Made by a program: the position numbers and the translations under genes. Source: an uncultured Gammaproteobacteria bacterium (GTDB taxonomy: Bacteria > Pseudomonadota > Gammaproteobacteria > GCA-001735895). From it: DNA of 9,783 nucleotides. The stretch lies in the NCBI GenBank assembly GCA_945787265.1, contig CALZHS010000210.1:5509-15291 (forward strand), in the 5' to 3' direction. The notes under the pieces were generated by a model. The model was not told the origin of the DNA and did no database searches. It was given only the letters and a program-made list of their open reading frames with translations. Shown piece by piece: positions 1-6,582 of this stretch; the first letter of the stretch is position 1, and each line of letters opens with the position of its first letter.

Positions 1-1420
1 CTGGGGGGGATCGCTCGAGAATCGCTGCCGCCTGTCGCTGTCGATCGTCAACTCGATCCGAGAAGCCTGTGGAGAAGATTTCATCATCGGTATGTCGATC
101 GGATATGCCGACAATACCCCTTACATCATGACGCTCGAAGACTTTCAGCAAGTCATCGAACTGCATGATCGCAGTGGCAATCTCGACTATGTCTCCTGCG
201 GTTCGGGTAACTATGTCGACTACGAACGCGTCATGCCAACCTTTGTCTACGGTGAAAAACAGGGTGTGCCCCTGGCCGCTGCGCTCAAGCAGGTCGTAAC
301 GCATGCCAAAGTTACTGCCGAGAGCCACATCCGCACGCCTGAAAATGCCGACTACACGATCGCCAGCGGTGACTCGGACCTGGTATCAATCGTGCGCGGA
401 CAGATTGCCGACCCGCACCTGGTTAACAAAGCGCGTGCAGGACGCGATGAAGATATCCGCGGCTGTATTTCCTGCAACCAGATGTGCTGGGGGCGGCGCT
501 CGCGTGATTACTGGATATCCTGCCTGGTCAATCCGTCCGCCGGGCGCGAGTTCGAGTGGGGTGGAGATCGCTTTGACAAAGCCGACGTGACGAAAAAGAT
601 TCTCGTGGTCGGCGGTGGACCCGCGGGCATGGAAGCGGCACGCGTTGCCGCCGAGCGCGGTCACCAGGTGACCCTGTGCGAGGCGCTGGGGGACCTTGGC
701 GGACAGTTCCGTCTCGCCGGGCTCGCCCCACGCCGCGGCCAAATCACCGAGCTGATGGGCTGGTACCTGCGCCAGTTCGAACAACTCGATGTCGAGGTGC
801 GTTATTTTTCACCGATGGACGAGCAGGACATACTCGAGTTCGGTGCCGACGAAGTCGTGCTGGCAACCGGTTCGATGCCGGACGGCCTGGCAAAACAGCG
901 CTGGTTGCCCGAGGCCGAGGAATTACCGGGACTAGGTAATGGCAAGGTATATGCTTGCGAGGAAGTCTTCCGCGACCAGGCGGAGCTCGGCAAAGCGGTC
1001 ATCGTGCTCGACGAGGGCGGTAACTGGCGTGGTACCGGTACTGCCTGGTACCTGGCCGACAAGGGCCACGAGGTTAGCATCGTTACGCCCGATCCGATGA
1101 TTGGTCAGGAGTTGACGCGCACGACTTCGGATTCGCTGATTCGCGAAAACCTCGCCAAACTGGGTGCAAATTTCATACTCGAATCGGTCATCGAACACTG
1201 GCATGGCGACCGTGCGGAAATCCGCTCGCTGCTCGATGGATCGATCACCAGTATTGAAGCCTCGGCTATCGTGACTGCCACCACCAACACAGTGTATAAC
1301 GATGTCGAACTGGCGCTTGCTGAAACCGAGGTTCGTTTCCACGTCATCGGCGATGCCGCCGCGCCAAGGCAGGCGCCTTACGCATTCCACGACGGCCGCA
1401 AGATCGGCCTGGCCCTGTAG
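1..1420 (+). CDS. NADH:flavin oxidoreductase / FAD-dependent amine dehydrogenase, 3' part (TMADH/DgcA/FadH-like)
   Basis: The gene is cut by the window start. The frame is open from base 2, well before the first ATG at 92, and the first codons read GGSLENRCRL, the conserved GGSxENRxR segment of the Old Yellow Enzyme FMN barrel. That ATG is therefore internal. The 472 visible residues show the end of the barrel (SGDSDLVSIVRGQIADP), then a 4Fe-4S cysteine set C155-x2-C158-x3-C162-x11-C174 followed by LVNP, spaced as in 2,4-dienoyl-CoA reductase. A dinucleotide-binding motif follows (ILVVGGGPAG, near residue 204), and the C-terminal FAD motif VIGDAAAPRQAPYAFHDGR. This is the layout of trimethylamine/dimethylamine dehydrogenases and DgcA; about 210 N-terminal residues should lie upstream. 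Substrate is not determinable, but the MttB-family gene 4 bases downstream argues for oxidative demethylation of a methylated amine or betaine in the cytoplasm rather than fatty-acid reduction. Confidence 0.88.
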   Translation, partial: WGGSLENRCRLSLSIVNSIREACGEDFIIGMSIGYADNTPYIMTLEDFQQVIELHDRSGNLDYVSCGSGNYVDYERVMPTFVYGEKQGVPLAAALKQVVTHAKVTAESHIRTPENADYTIASGDSDLVSIVRGQIADPHLVNKARAGRDEDIRGCISCNQMCWGRRSRDYWISCLVNPSAGREFEWGGDRFDKADVTKKILVVGGGPAGMEAARVAAERGHQVTLCEALGDLGGQFRLAGLAPRRGQITELMGWYLRQFEQLDVEVRYFSPMDEQDILEFGADEVVLATGSMPDGLAKQRWLPEAEELPGLGNGKVYACEEVFRDQAELGKAVIVLDEGGNWRGTGTAWYLADKGHEVSIVTPDPMIGQELTRTTSDSLIRENLAKLGANFILESVIEHWHGDRAEIRSLLDGSITSIEASAIVTATTNTVYNDVELALAETEVRFHVIGDAAAPRQAPYAFHDGRKIGLAL

Positions 1421-1424
1421 CGCG

Positions 1425-2939
1425 ATGGCAACCCGACGCAGAAGACAGGGCGGCAGCGCGGCACGGCGAGCCGCAGTAGCCAGCGCCGCGATCGTGCATC
1501 ACCCCGAGATCAAGCGTGGCATCCCGATCATGGAGGTTACCAACCAGGAAGGTGTCGAGCTGATTCATGATTTTGCAATGCGCGTCGCGGAAGAAATCGG
1601 TTGCGACTTCCAGGACCCGGAATCGCTCGACTACTGGCGCCAGACCGGCGCCGAAATCGACGGCGAGCGCGTCATGATCGGGCGCGCGGAACTGCTCGAG
1701 CTGATCGGCAAGATACCGTCGTCATATGTACATCATGCGCGCAACCCGAAACGCTCGGTGCGCGTCGGCGATGGTCACGCGGTGGTGTCCCCGTCTTACG
1801 GCGCACCCTTCGTGCGCGATATGGACGGTGTGCGCCGCTACGCGACGCTGGAAGATCTCAACAACCTGCAAAAGCTCAATCACATGGCGTCGACGGTGCA
1901 TATCGCCGGCGGCACCATCGTCGAACCGGTCGACATCCCGGTGCCGCACCGGCATTTGCACATGGCCTACAGCGCGCTGAAGTATTCCGATAAACCGATC
2001 ATCGGCAACGTCACCGCGCGCGAGCGCGCCGAGGATACGGTCGACATGATGAAGCTCGTATTTGGCGAAGAATTTGCGACCAACAACACCGTCACCACCT
2101 CGTTGATCAACGCCAATTCGCCGCTGGTGTGGGACGAAACCATGCTCGACGCGCTCAAGGTTTACGCGATGTATAACCAGGCGGTCATGTGTTCTCCGTT
2201 CTCGATGGCCGCGGCAAGCACACCGGCCAGCAATGTCGGCACGGTTGGCGTAGTGCTCGCCGAGGCGTTGATGGCAATGGCGATGACGCAGATTATTCGC
2301 CCCGGCGCGCCGATGCTGTTCGGGGTGCCGGCGATGACGGTTGCGCTCAATAGCGGTGCGCCGGTGCACGGCTCGCCGGACTCGGCGATGGTGCAGTTCC
2401 TGTCGAGTTCGATGGCGCGTTACTACAGGGTACCGCACCGCTCGATCCTGAATGTCGCGACGTCAAAATCAGGCGACATGCAGGCAGCTTACGATTCGAT
2501 GTGGGGACTTTTCCCAAGCATGCTCTCCGACGCCAACTGGTTGACCATGGCGGGCGGTATGCTGGAAGGCGCGTTGACCGTTGGCTACGGCAAGACCATG
2601 ATCGATTTCGAGCAGCTCGATGCCTTTTATCATTTCCTGCAGGGCCCGGATTTCAGCGATATCGAGGAAGTCTTCGAAGCCACCAAAAGTGTTGGACCCG
2701 GCGGACACTTTCTCGGCGAAACGCACACGCTCAACAGCAATCTTTTCATCTTCGATTCACAGCATAATAACTCCTACGAACAGTGGGATGCTGACGGTCG
2801 ACTCGATAGCGAAGCGGTTGGGGTACGCAAGGCAAAACAGTGGCTGCAAAAATACGAGGCGCCACCGATCGATGAGGCTCTCGACGAAGCGTTACTGGAC
2901 TACATCGCACGACGCAGCCGCGAAATTCCAGCCGCCTGA
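1425..2939 (+). CDS. trimethylamine methyltransferase (MttB) family protein, non-pyrrolysine
   Basis: The product is a 504-residue protein of the MttB superfamily (COG5598 type). Characterised members transfer a methyl group from trimethylamine, glycine betaine or other quaternary amines to a corrinoid protein. The frame is continuous, with no in-frame amber codon, so this belongs to the pyrrolysine-free branch (MtgB-like), not true MttB. I chose ATG 1425, 4 bases after the preceding stop, because it keeps the basic start MATRRRRQGGSAARRA often seen in this family. The frame stays open up to 1302, but that part overlaps the upstream gene. ATG 1530 is an alternative. No good Shine-Dalgarno precedes 1425, so translational coupling is likely. 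Recognisable segments are GAPFVRDMDGVRRYATLEDL, AGGTIVEPVDIPVPHRHLHM and the C-terminal GPGGHFLGETHTL. No corrinoid protein or reactivase gene is in the window, so the methyl acceptor is unknown. Family assignment is firm; substrate is not. Confidence 0.88.
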   Translation: MATRRRRQGGSAARRAAVASAAIVHHPEIKRGIPIMEVTNQEGVELIHDFAMRVAEEIGCDFQDPESLDYWRQTGAEIDGERVMIGRAELLELIGKIPSSYVHHARNPKRSVRVGDGHAVVSPSYGAPFVRDMDGVRRYATLEDLNNLQKLNHMASTVHIAGGTIVEPVDIPVPHRHLHMAYSALKYSDKPIIGNVTARERAEDTVDMMKLVFGEEFATNNTVTTSLINANSPLVWDETMLDALKVYAMYNQAVMCSPFSMAAASTPASNVGTVGVVLAEALMAMAMTQIIRPGAPMLFGVPAMTVALNSGAPVHGSPDSAMVQFLSSSMARYYRVPHRSILNVATSKSGDMQAAYDSMWGLFPSMLSDANWLTMAGGMLEGALTVGYGKTMIDFEQLDAFYHFLQGPDFSDIEEVFEATKSVGPGGHFLGETHTLNSNLFIFDSQHNNSYEQWDADGRLDSEAVGVRKAKQWLQKYEAPPIDEALDEALLDYIARRSREIPAA

Positions 2940-2976
2940 GGATTTACCTTTCCGATACTGGCAGACAAAGCCCGCT

Positions 2977-3240
2977 TTAATCCAGTATCTTCAGCTGTTC
3001 CAGAACATGATCGAGTAAAAACTGTGCAATCACCCGACCCTTGTCTGGAGTAGCGAGCGTCGCCTGCCCGAATACACCCGAACGCGACCACAACCCCTGG
3101 CCCTTACTGCGCGTGAAGCGGCCTTCGCCCTCGACGCCATCGTCGACCGCGAGGCGCATGTCCACGACTTCCGGTGCAATATGCAGCATTAGTGAGGTTT
3201 CGTGTTCGTCGGCGTGTGAGCCGTATTGCTGCTCGAGCAA
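2977..3240 (-). CDS. creatininase family protein, C-terminal part of the same frameshifted gene
   Basis: This frame continues the protein interrupted near 3240. It reads LEQQYGSHADEHETSLMLHI, matching the family's second conserved block (GGTHAxExETSxML), then PEVVDMRLA and a C-terminal region with SRSGVFGQATLATPDKG as in full-length homologues. It ends at a TAA 37 bases from the convergent MttB-family gene. The join needs one extra base in the minus-strand run CTTTG around 3241-3244. With an added T the text reads LDQALL-LLEQQYGSHADEHETS without a gap. The two parts together give about 230-250 residues, a normal family length. The TTG at 3240 is not a convincing independent start. Everything downstream of the shift looks intact, so the change is very recent or a sequence error. 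Confidence 0.75.
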   Translation of the reverse strand: MLEQQYGSHADEHETSLMLHIAPEVVDMRLAVDDGVEGEGRFTRSKGQGLWSRSGVFGQATLATPDKGRVIAQFLLDHVLEQLKILD

Positions 3241-3674
3241 AGCAGGGCTTGGTCGAGGTTCAGGTATTCGAGGGTAATACTCTGATCCAGCAATCGTTTG
3301 GCCTCCGCGAGCGGCTGCAGCGTCGACAACCCGGTATTAGCCACGTAAAAACGCGACAATCCAAAACCAGCCAGGCTGGTGCAGGTGTCAACGATGACAT
3401 CGCGCGCGGTTTCGCTGCGCAAACTGATGGACCCTGGATACTCGATAAAGGCGGGATAAAAAGATGCATTGATCAACGGCGCGATGACCACCGGTAACCG
3501 TTGCCTGATTTCTTCAGCCAACCAGGTTGCAATGATGGCATCATTGTTAAGCGGCAAATGTGGTCCATGTTCTTTCGCTGCTGCACCGAGGGGTATCACG
3601 ACAACGGGGTTGCTCTCAAACCATTGCTCCGCCTCGATCCAGCTCAGCGTTTCAAGTTTGACTCCGTGCTTCAT
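3189..3674 (-). CDS. creatininase family protein, N-terminal part of a frameshifted gene
   Basis: This is the first part of a creatininase-family (metal-dependent amidohydrolase) gene, 161 residues as read. Residues 1-45 hold IPLGAAAKEHGPHLPLNND, the family's first metal-binding segment, with H36 and D45. YPAFIEYPGSISL (73-85) is also typical. After LNLDQALL the frame runs into an unrelated tail and stops at 3189. The expected continuation lies one frame over, from 3240. Two ligand sites differ from classical creatininase: the EQHG glutamate position is Lys34, and the usual NGHGGN/HYEN segment is NTGLST (113-118). This resembles a subfamily I recall with GAAAKEHG and NTGxST, whose function I do not know. 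The gene is convergent with the MttB-family gene. ATG 3674 is the natural start, although only a weak ribosome-binding site precedes it. Confidence 0.82.
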   Translation of the reverse strand: MKHGVKLETLSWIEAEQWFESNPVVVIPLGAAAKEHGPHLPLNNDAIIATWLAEEIRQRLPVVIAPLINASFYPAFIEYPGSISLRSETARDVIVDTCTSLAGFGLSRFYVANTGLSTLQPLAEAKRLLDQSITLEYLNLDQALLCSSSNTAHTPTNTKPH

Positions 3675-3845
3675 GTTTCTCTATGGTTCACCGGATTACC
3701 GAGTAGAATTATTCTGATGATAACCCGTGATAAAACTTAATACACAACATCGTTCAATCCGTTTATGCTCGCATGACTTGTATCGGCAGCGGTGCAGATA
3801 TCGCCGCGCGCAGATATTTATCGAGCTTGAAAAGACAAATACAGG
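3675..3845. other. intergenic region between divergent genes
   Basis: These 171 bases separate the creatininase-family gene (-) from the P-loop protein gene (+) and must carry the promoters for both. The region is more AT-rich than its surroundings between about 3700 and 3760. It contains a perfect 11-base palindrome AGAATTATTCT (3705-3715), a possible operator half or chance. On the minus strand, TTGTGT with TATCAT 19 bases further on is a weak promoter candidate. No convincing plus-strand promoter was found. I see no RNA gene or repeat. Confidence 0.4.
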
Positions 3846-5549
3846 ATGAAGAATCAGGAAAGCCATTCAGCATGGAATCCGGGGATTGAATCGGAAATAC
3901 CGCCCACCTATCGTGAGCTCGAAACGATTTACAATTCCGCGAACGTTTTCACCACGCTGGCCGAAGTTAATGAACTCGTGGCGGAAACCGGGCTAAGCCC
4001 GGAAGAACTGATCAGCTTCCGCCCACATCGGCTGGTTTTGCATGAGCTGATCGTGCGTATTACTGCAGACATCGTGGTACTCGAAGGCGAGTACGAAGAA
4101 GACCTCGGTATCAATTTTCGCACCATCGCGCGCAAGATTTTCAGCAAGTATGTCATCCCCAACCTGATGCAGATTGAGCACGGATTTGAAACCATGTGGA
4201 CCCGGATCGAGGATATTACCCAGCTGGAACTGGAGCAGGCACTGGCACCACAGACACCCACGGTTAGTGCGAAATCTTCTTTCTGGTCGCGGTTGCGGGG
4301 TGCCAGTCCGAAGCGGCCTGCAGCTGCTCCGCAAAGCAGGCAGGAACGTGAATTCGAGCTCATCAATAGTTATAAGCAGCGCGGTCTCAATGCCGACGAC
4401 GAACTATCACGCGCTGTCTATCGAAGCTTGTACCGGGTTCTGGGGTCGATAGCGACGACCCGCGGATTTGTTGGTAACGATCCGGATTACCTGAAAAATA
4501 TCTGTGTCCGGCATGCCTGTAATTACCTCGGCAGCCGTGAGATCGGCAACAAGGTCGGCAAACTGGTAGACGAGGCCATCGCCGCCGAAGGCTACGAGCG
4601 CATCGCGGATGCCGAGAAACCGATACTGATCAGCCTCAAGGGGGCTTCCGCCGCCGGCAAGAGTTCGTTGCGCCCGATGTTGAGCCAGATGATGGCCGAT
4701 CTCGGTATCGAAGATCACGGCTATGGCACGATCAGCCCGGATATCTGGCGTCGTATGCTGCTCGATTACGATGCCCTCGGTGAGAGCTACAAGTACGCAG
4801 GCCGGTTTACCAGCCATGAAATCAACATTATCGATACCAAGCTCGATCATTACATCCGGGCCAAGGCCGAGCAGCGGCATTCGATTCCGCACCTGATGGT
4901 GGACCGGTTTCGCTTTGATAGCTTCGCCAGCGAGAAAATCACCCGCGTCCTGCACAAGACCTACGTGCGCTACATCGACACCATGTATATGTATTTTGTC
5001 GTCACGCCGCCAGAAGCTACTGTCGAACGTGGCTGGGAACGTGGACTGATGCGCGGCCGTTACAAGGCGGTGGAAGATTTTCTCGGCCACTGCATCGAGG
5101 CCTATGCCGGTATGCCCAAGCTGCTGTTCAAATGGCTGGCCAACGACAAGCCAAGATACTTCTTCGAGTTTCTCGACAACAGTGTCGCCAAGGGCACCTA
5201 TCCAGAACTCATCGCCCGCGGCACCCAGGGGCAAATGCAGATCTACCGGGTTCGCCCCCTGATCGACATCGAGCGTTACCAACGCATCAACGTGCTCGCA
5301 ACCAGCCCGGAACAGGTTGCAGCATCGGCCGAACTGTTGGAAGTGGAAAACAATCTCGGATTTCTGCGTCAGTGCATCTCGAAAATCAAACTGATCGAGT
5401 TTGTCGACATTAATACTGACACCAGTTTCCTGGCGATTCGCTCGGGCAGTTTCGATGTCGTCGACGACGATCTTTTCAGGCGAAACCTGGCCGATGAAAC
5501 CCTGCGCGAGATTGTCGCCTTGCTGGCGCCCGATTTGCTGCCCGAATAA
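3846..5549 (+). CDS. P-loop protein with zeta-toxin-like kinase domain
   Basis: A 567-residue protein with no signal peptide or membrane segment. Residues 1-165 are acidic and look helical. A low-complexity linker rich in Pro, Ala, Ser and basic residues follows (about 137-165). A second helical region spans about 168-255. Then comes a P-loop kinase-like domain. Its Walker A is GASAAGKSS at 266-274 (K272). A likely Walker B/catalytic stretch is LMVDRFRFDSF with D353, and ERGWERGLMRGR supplies lid-type arginines. The GxSAAGKSS motif and overall order resemble zeta-toxin and polynucleotide-kinase-like domains, but the protein is about twice the length of zeta toxins and has no small antitoxin gene beside it. 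Substrate is unknown. An in-frame stop at 3828 limits the start to ATG 3846, where AGG directly abuts the ATG, so the ribosome-binding site is poor. It is the first gene of a probable three-gene operon. Confidence 0.72.
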   Translation: MKNQESHSAWNPGIESEIPPTYRELETIYNSANVFTTLAEVNELVAETGLSPEELISFRPHRLVLHELIVRITADIVVLEGEYEEDLGINFRTIARKIFSKYVIPNLMQIEHGFETMWTRIEDITQLELEQALAPQTPTVSAKSSFWSRLRGASPKRPAAAPQSRQEREFELINSYKQRGLNADDELSRAVYRSLYRVLGSIATTRGFVGNDPDYLKNICVRHACNYLGSREIGNKVGKLVDEAIAAEGYERIADAEKPILISLKGASAAGKSSLRPMLSQMMADLGIEDHGYGTISPDIWRRMLLDYDALGESYKYAGRFTSHEINIIDTKLDHYIRAKAEQRHSIPHLMVDRFRFDSFASEKITRVLHKTYVRYIDTMYMYFVVTPPEATVERGWERGLMRGRYKAVEDFLGHCIEAYAGMPKLLFKWLANDKPRYFFEFLDNSVAKGTYPELIARGTQGQMQIYRVRPLIDIERYQRINVLATSPEQVAASAELLEVENNLGFLRQCISKIKLIEFVDINTDTSFLAIRSGSFDVVDDDLFRRNLADETLREIVALLAPDLLPE

Positions 5550-5575
5550 AGACTGGGCTAAACTTCTGGTAATCC

Positions 5576-5583
5576 GGGGAGGA
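5576..5583 (+). promoter_or_regulatory. strong ribosome-binding site of the GFA-family gene
   Basis: GGGGAGGA lies 5 bases before ATG 5589. It is the best Shine-Dalgarno match in the window and fixes this start. The site lies within the 39-base gap after the P-loop gene, so the downstream gene can be translated independently within the same transcript. Confidence 0.75.
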
Positions 5584-5588
5584 TAATC

Positions 5589-6029
5589 ATGAACAAACCC
5601 ACCAGGGGTAGCTGCCTGTGCCAGGCCGTCACCTACCAGTTTCACGGCCCTGAATACATTTTTCAATATTGCCACTGTTCGCGCTGTCGCAAGTTCACCG
5701 GCAGCGCATATGCGAGCAATATCCTGGTCGACCCGAAACAGTTCGAATGGCTGAGCGGAAAAGACCTGGTCGGTCGTTTCGATCACCCGGAAGCAAAGCA
5801 TTTTGCGACCTGTTTCTGCAAGCAATGCGGTTCTTCTTTACCCTGGCTTTCGCAAAGCGGCACCGCGATGATCATCCCGGCCGGTACCCTGGACGAAGAT
5901 CCCGGAATCAGACCGACACAGAACATATTCTGGAAAGATCGCGCACCCTGGCGCGCCGCGGTGGAGGACCTGCCGCAGTATGACGAACTACAGCCACGCA
6001 AGGTGAAAAAAGCAGCGGAGCCCGAATGA
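5589..6029 (+). CDS. GFA family (glutathione-dependent formaldehyde-activating enzyme/CENP-V) zinc protein
   Basis: A 146-residue protein with the complete GFA/CENP-V zinc-binding pattern: C9-x-C11 (GSCLCQAVTY), C28-x-C30-x2-C33 (CHCSRCRKFTGSA) and C77-x2-C80 (FCKQCGSSLPW). The family folds as a small zinc beta-sheet protein. The founding member, Gfa, was reported to speed glutathione-formaldehyde adduct formation, but most members are unassigned, so a formaldehyde role should not be assumed here. The basic tail RKVKKAAEPE is short and species-specific. It lies 39 bases after the P-loop protein gene and overlaps the next gene by 4 bases, so the three are probably co-transcribed. Cytoplasmic, no signal peptide. 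Family assignment is firm; function is unknown. Confidence 0.88.
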   Translation: MNKPTRGSCLCQAVTYQFHGPEYIFQYCHCSRCRKFTGSAYASNILVDPKQFEWLSGKDLVGRFDHPEAKHFATCFCKQCGSSLPWLSQSGTAMIIPAGTLDEDPGIRPTQNIFWKDRAPWRAAVEDLPQYDELQPRKVKKAAEPE

Positions 6030-6538
6030 AAACCACGAAATTGATATACCTGGGAGTTCTTGTCTTTTTGAGCGGGATTGTTAACGCGGCGGCACCTTTC
6101 GGGAACGATAACGACGTCCGCTATGCCAGCAACTTATGGCAGACGATGCTGGATGCCGGCTATGCCGGAAAAGACGGACTCATGTCGCGACCTTACATCG
6201 GCCAACACCCGCATGGAGCGATACTCGATACCATCTCGGGGAAAATAGTCATTGACGGCAAACTGAACGATATTATTGTCAAGCGCAACTACAACGGTGA
6301 AACGATCAGTATCGCCAAAGTCGCCAGTGAACCGGCGAAATATTTGCAGGCCATTACGGTAATGCTGGAACGCCCTGGTTATGATCCCGAAACCGGGGAC
6401 TGGTTTTGGGCAAAATTTCGGACGGATGGCAGCCTCGACACCAATCCGGAGGGTATCATGCTGGCCGGCAAAGTAACGGATTGCATCGCCTGTCATACTA
6501 CCGCCCCGGGCGGTGACATGATTTTTCTGCGTGACTAA
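6026..6538 (+). CDS. cytochrome P460 family haem protein, exported
   Basis: A 170-residue protein with a signal peptide (MKTTKLIYLGVLVFLSGIVNAAA, shown by the KTTK basic start, hydrophobic core and Ala-x-Ala-like end near residue 22), so it is periplasmic. The C-terminus carries one c-type haem site, C153-I-A-C-H157. The segments GKIVIDGKLNDIIVKRNYNG and AITVMLERPGYDPETGDWFW match the cytochrome P460 / cytochrome c'-beta family. In studied members haem c is held in a beta-sheet fold; P460 proper has a lysine cross-link and oxidises hydroxylamine, while c'-beta binds NO. K86 in IVKRNY is a conserved-looking lysine, but I cannot say it forms the cross-link. The start ATG overlaps the GFA stop (ATGA) with GGAG 5 bases upstream (6017-6020), indicating translational coupling. 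Substrate is unknown; detoxification of reactive nitrogen species is an inference from the family. Confidence 0.85.
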   Translation: MKTTKLIYLGVLVFLSGIVNAAAPFGNDNDVRYASNLWQTMLDAGYAGKDGLMSRPYIGQHPHGAILDTISGKIVIDGKLNDIIVKRNYNGETISIAKVASEPAKYLQAITVMLERPGYDPETGDWFWAKFRTDGSLDTNPEGIMLAGKVTDCIACHTTAPGGDMIFLRD

Positions 6539-6551
6539 CTGATACCGCGAC

Positions 6552-6577
6552 GTCATTTCCGCTGGCGTGGGAATGAC
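6552..6577. repeat. REP-like hairpin palindrome between convergent genes
   Basis: GTCATTTCCGC (6552-6562) and GTGGGAATGAC (6567-6577) are inverted around the loop TGGC. All 11 positions pair in RNA if two G-U pairs are allowed. It resembles the intergenic palindromes built on GTCATTCCCGC...GCGGGAATGAC that are frequent in gammaproteobacteria, in a slightly decayed form. It sits 13 bases after the cytochrome stop and 5 bases before the polB stop on the other strand, so it may end transcription from both sides. No clear U-run follows on either strand, so a classical intrinsic terminator is not certain. Confidence 0.6.
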
Positions 6578-6582
6578 ATTCT

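Noticed and set aside
1722..2438. 238-codon minus-strand frame opposite the MttB-family gene
   Set aside because: Its Arg/His-rich composition, typical of antisense translation of GC-rich coding DNA, and lack of any motif mark it as a shadow.
1425..2939. Pyrrolysine-containing MttB (amber read-through)
   Set aside because: The frame has no internal TAG over its full length, so this is the non-pyrrolysine branch.
3236..3246. Programmed -1 ribosomal frameshift as the explanation of the split creatininase gene
   Set aside because: The site CTG CTT TGC is not a canonical slippery heptamer, and no downstream stimulatory structure is evident. A lost base is simpler.
3846..5549. Classical epsilon/zeta toxin-antitoxin module
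   Set aside because: No small antitoxin gene is adjacent, the protein is far longer than zeta toxins, and its neighbours look metabolic.
4407..5825. 472-codon open frame on the minus strand opposite the P-loop protein and GFA genes
   Set aside because: It runs antisense to two genes with recognisable motifs, shows no family signature and spans their intergenic gap. It is a by-product of codon bias.
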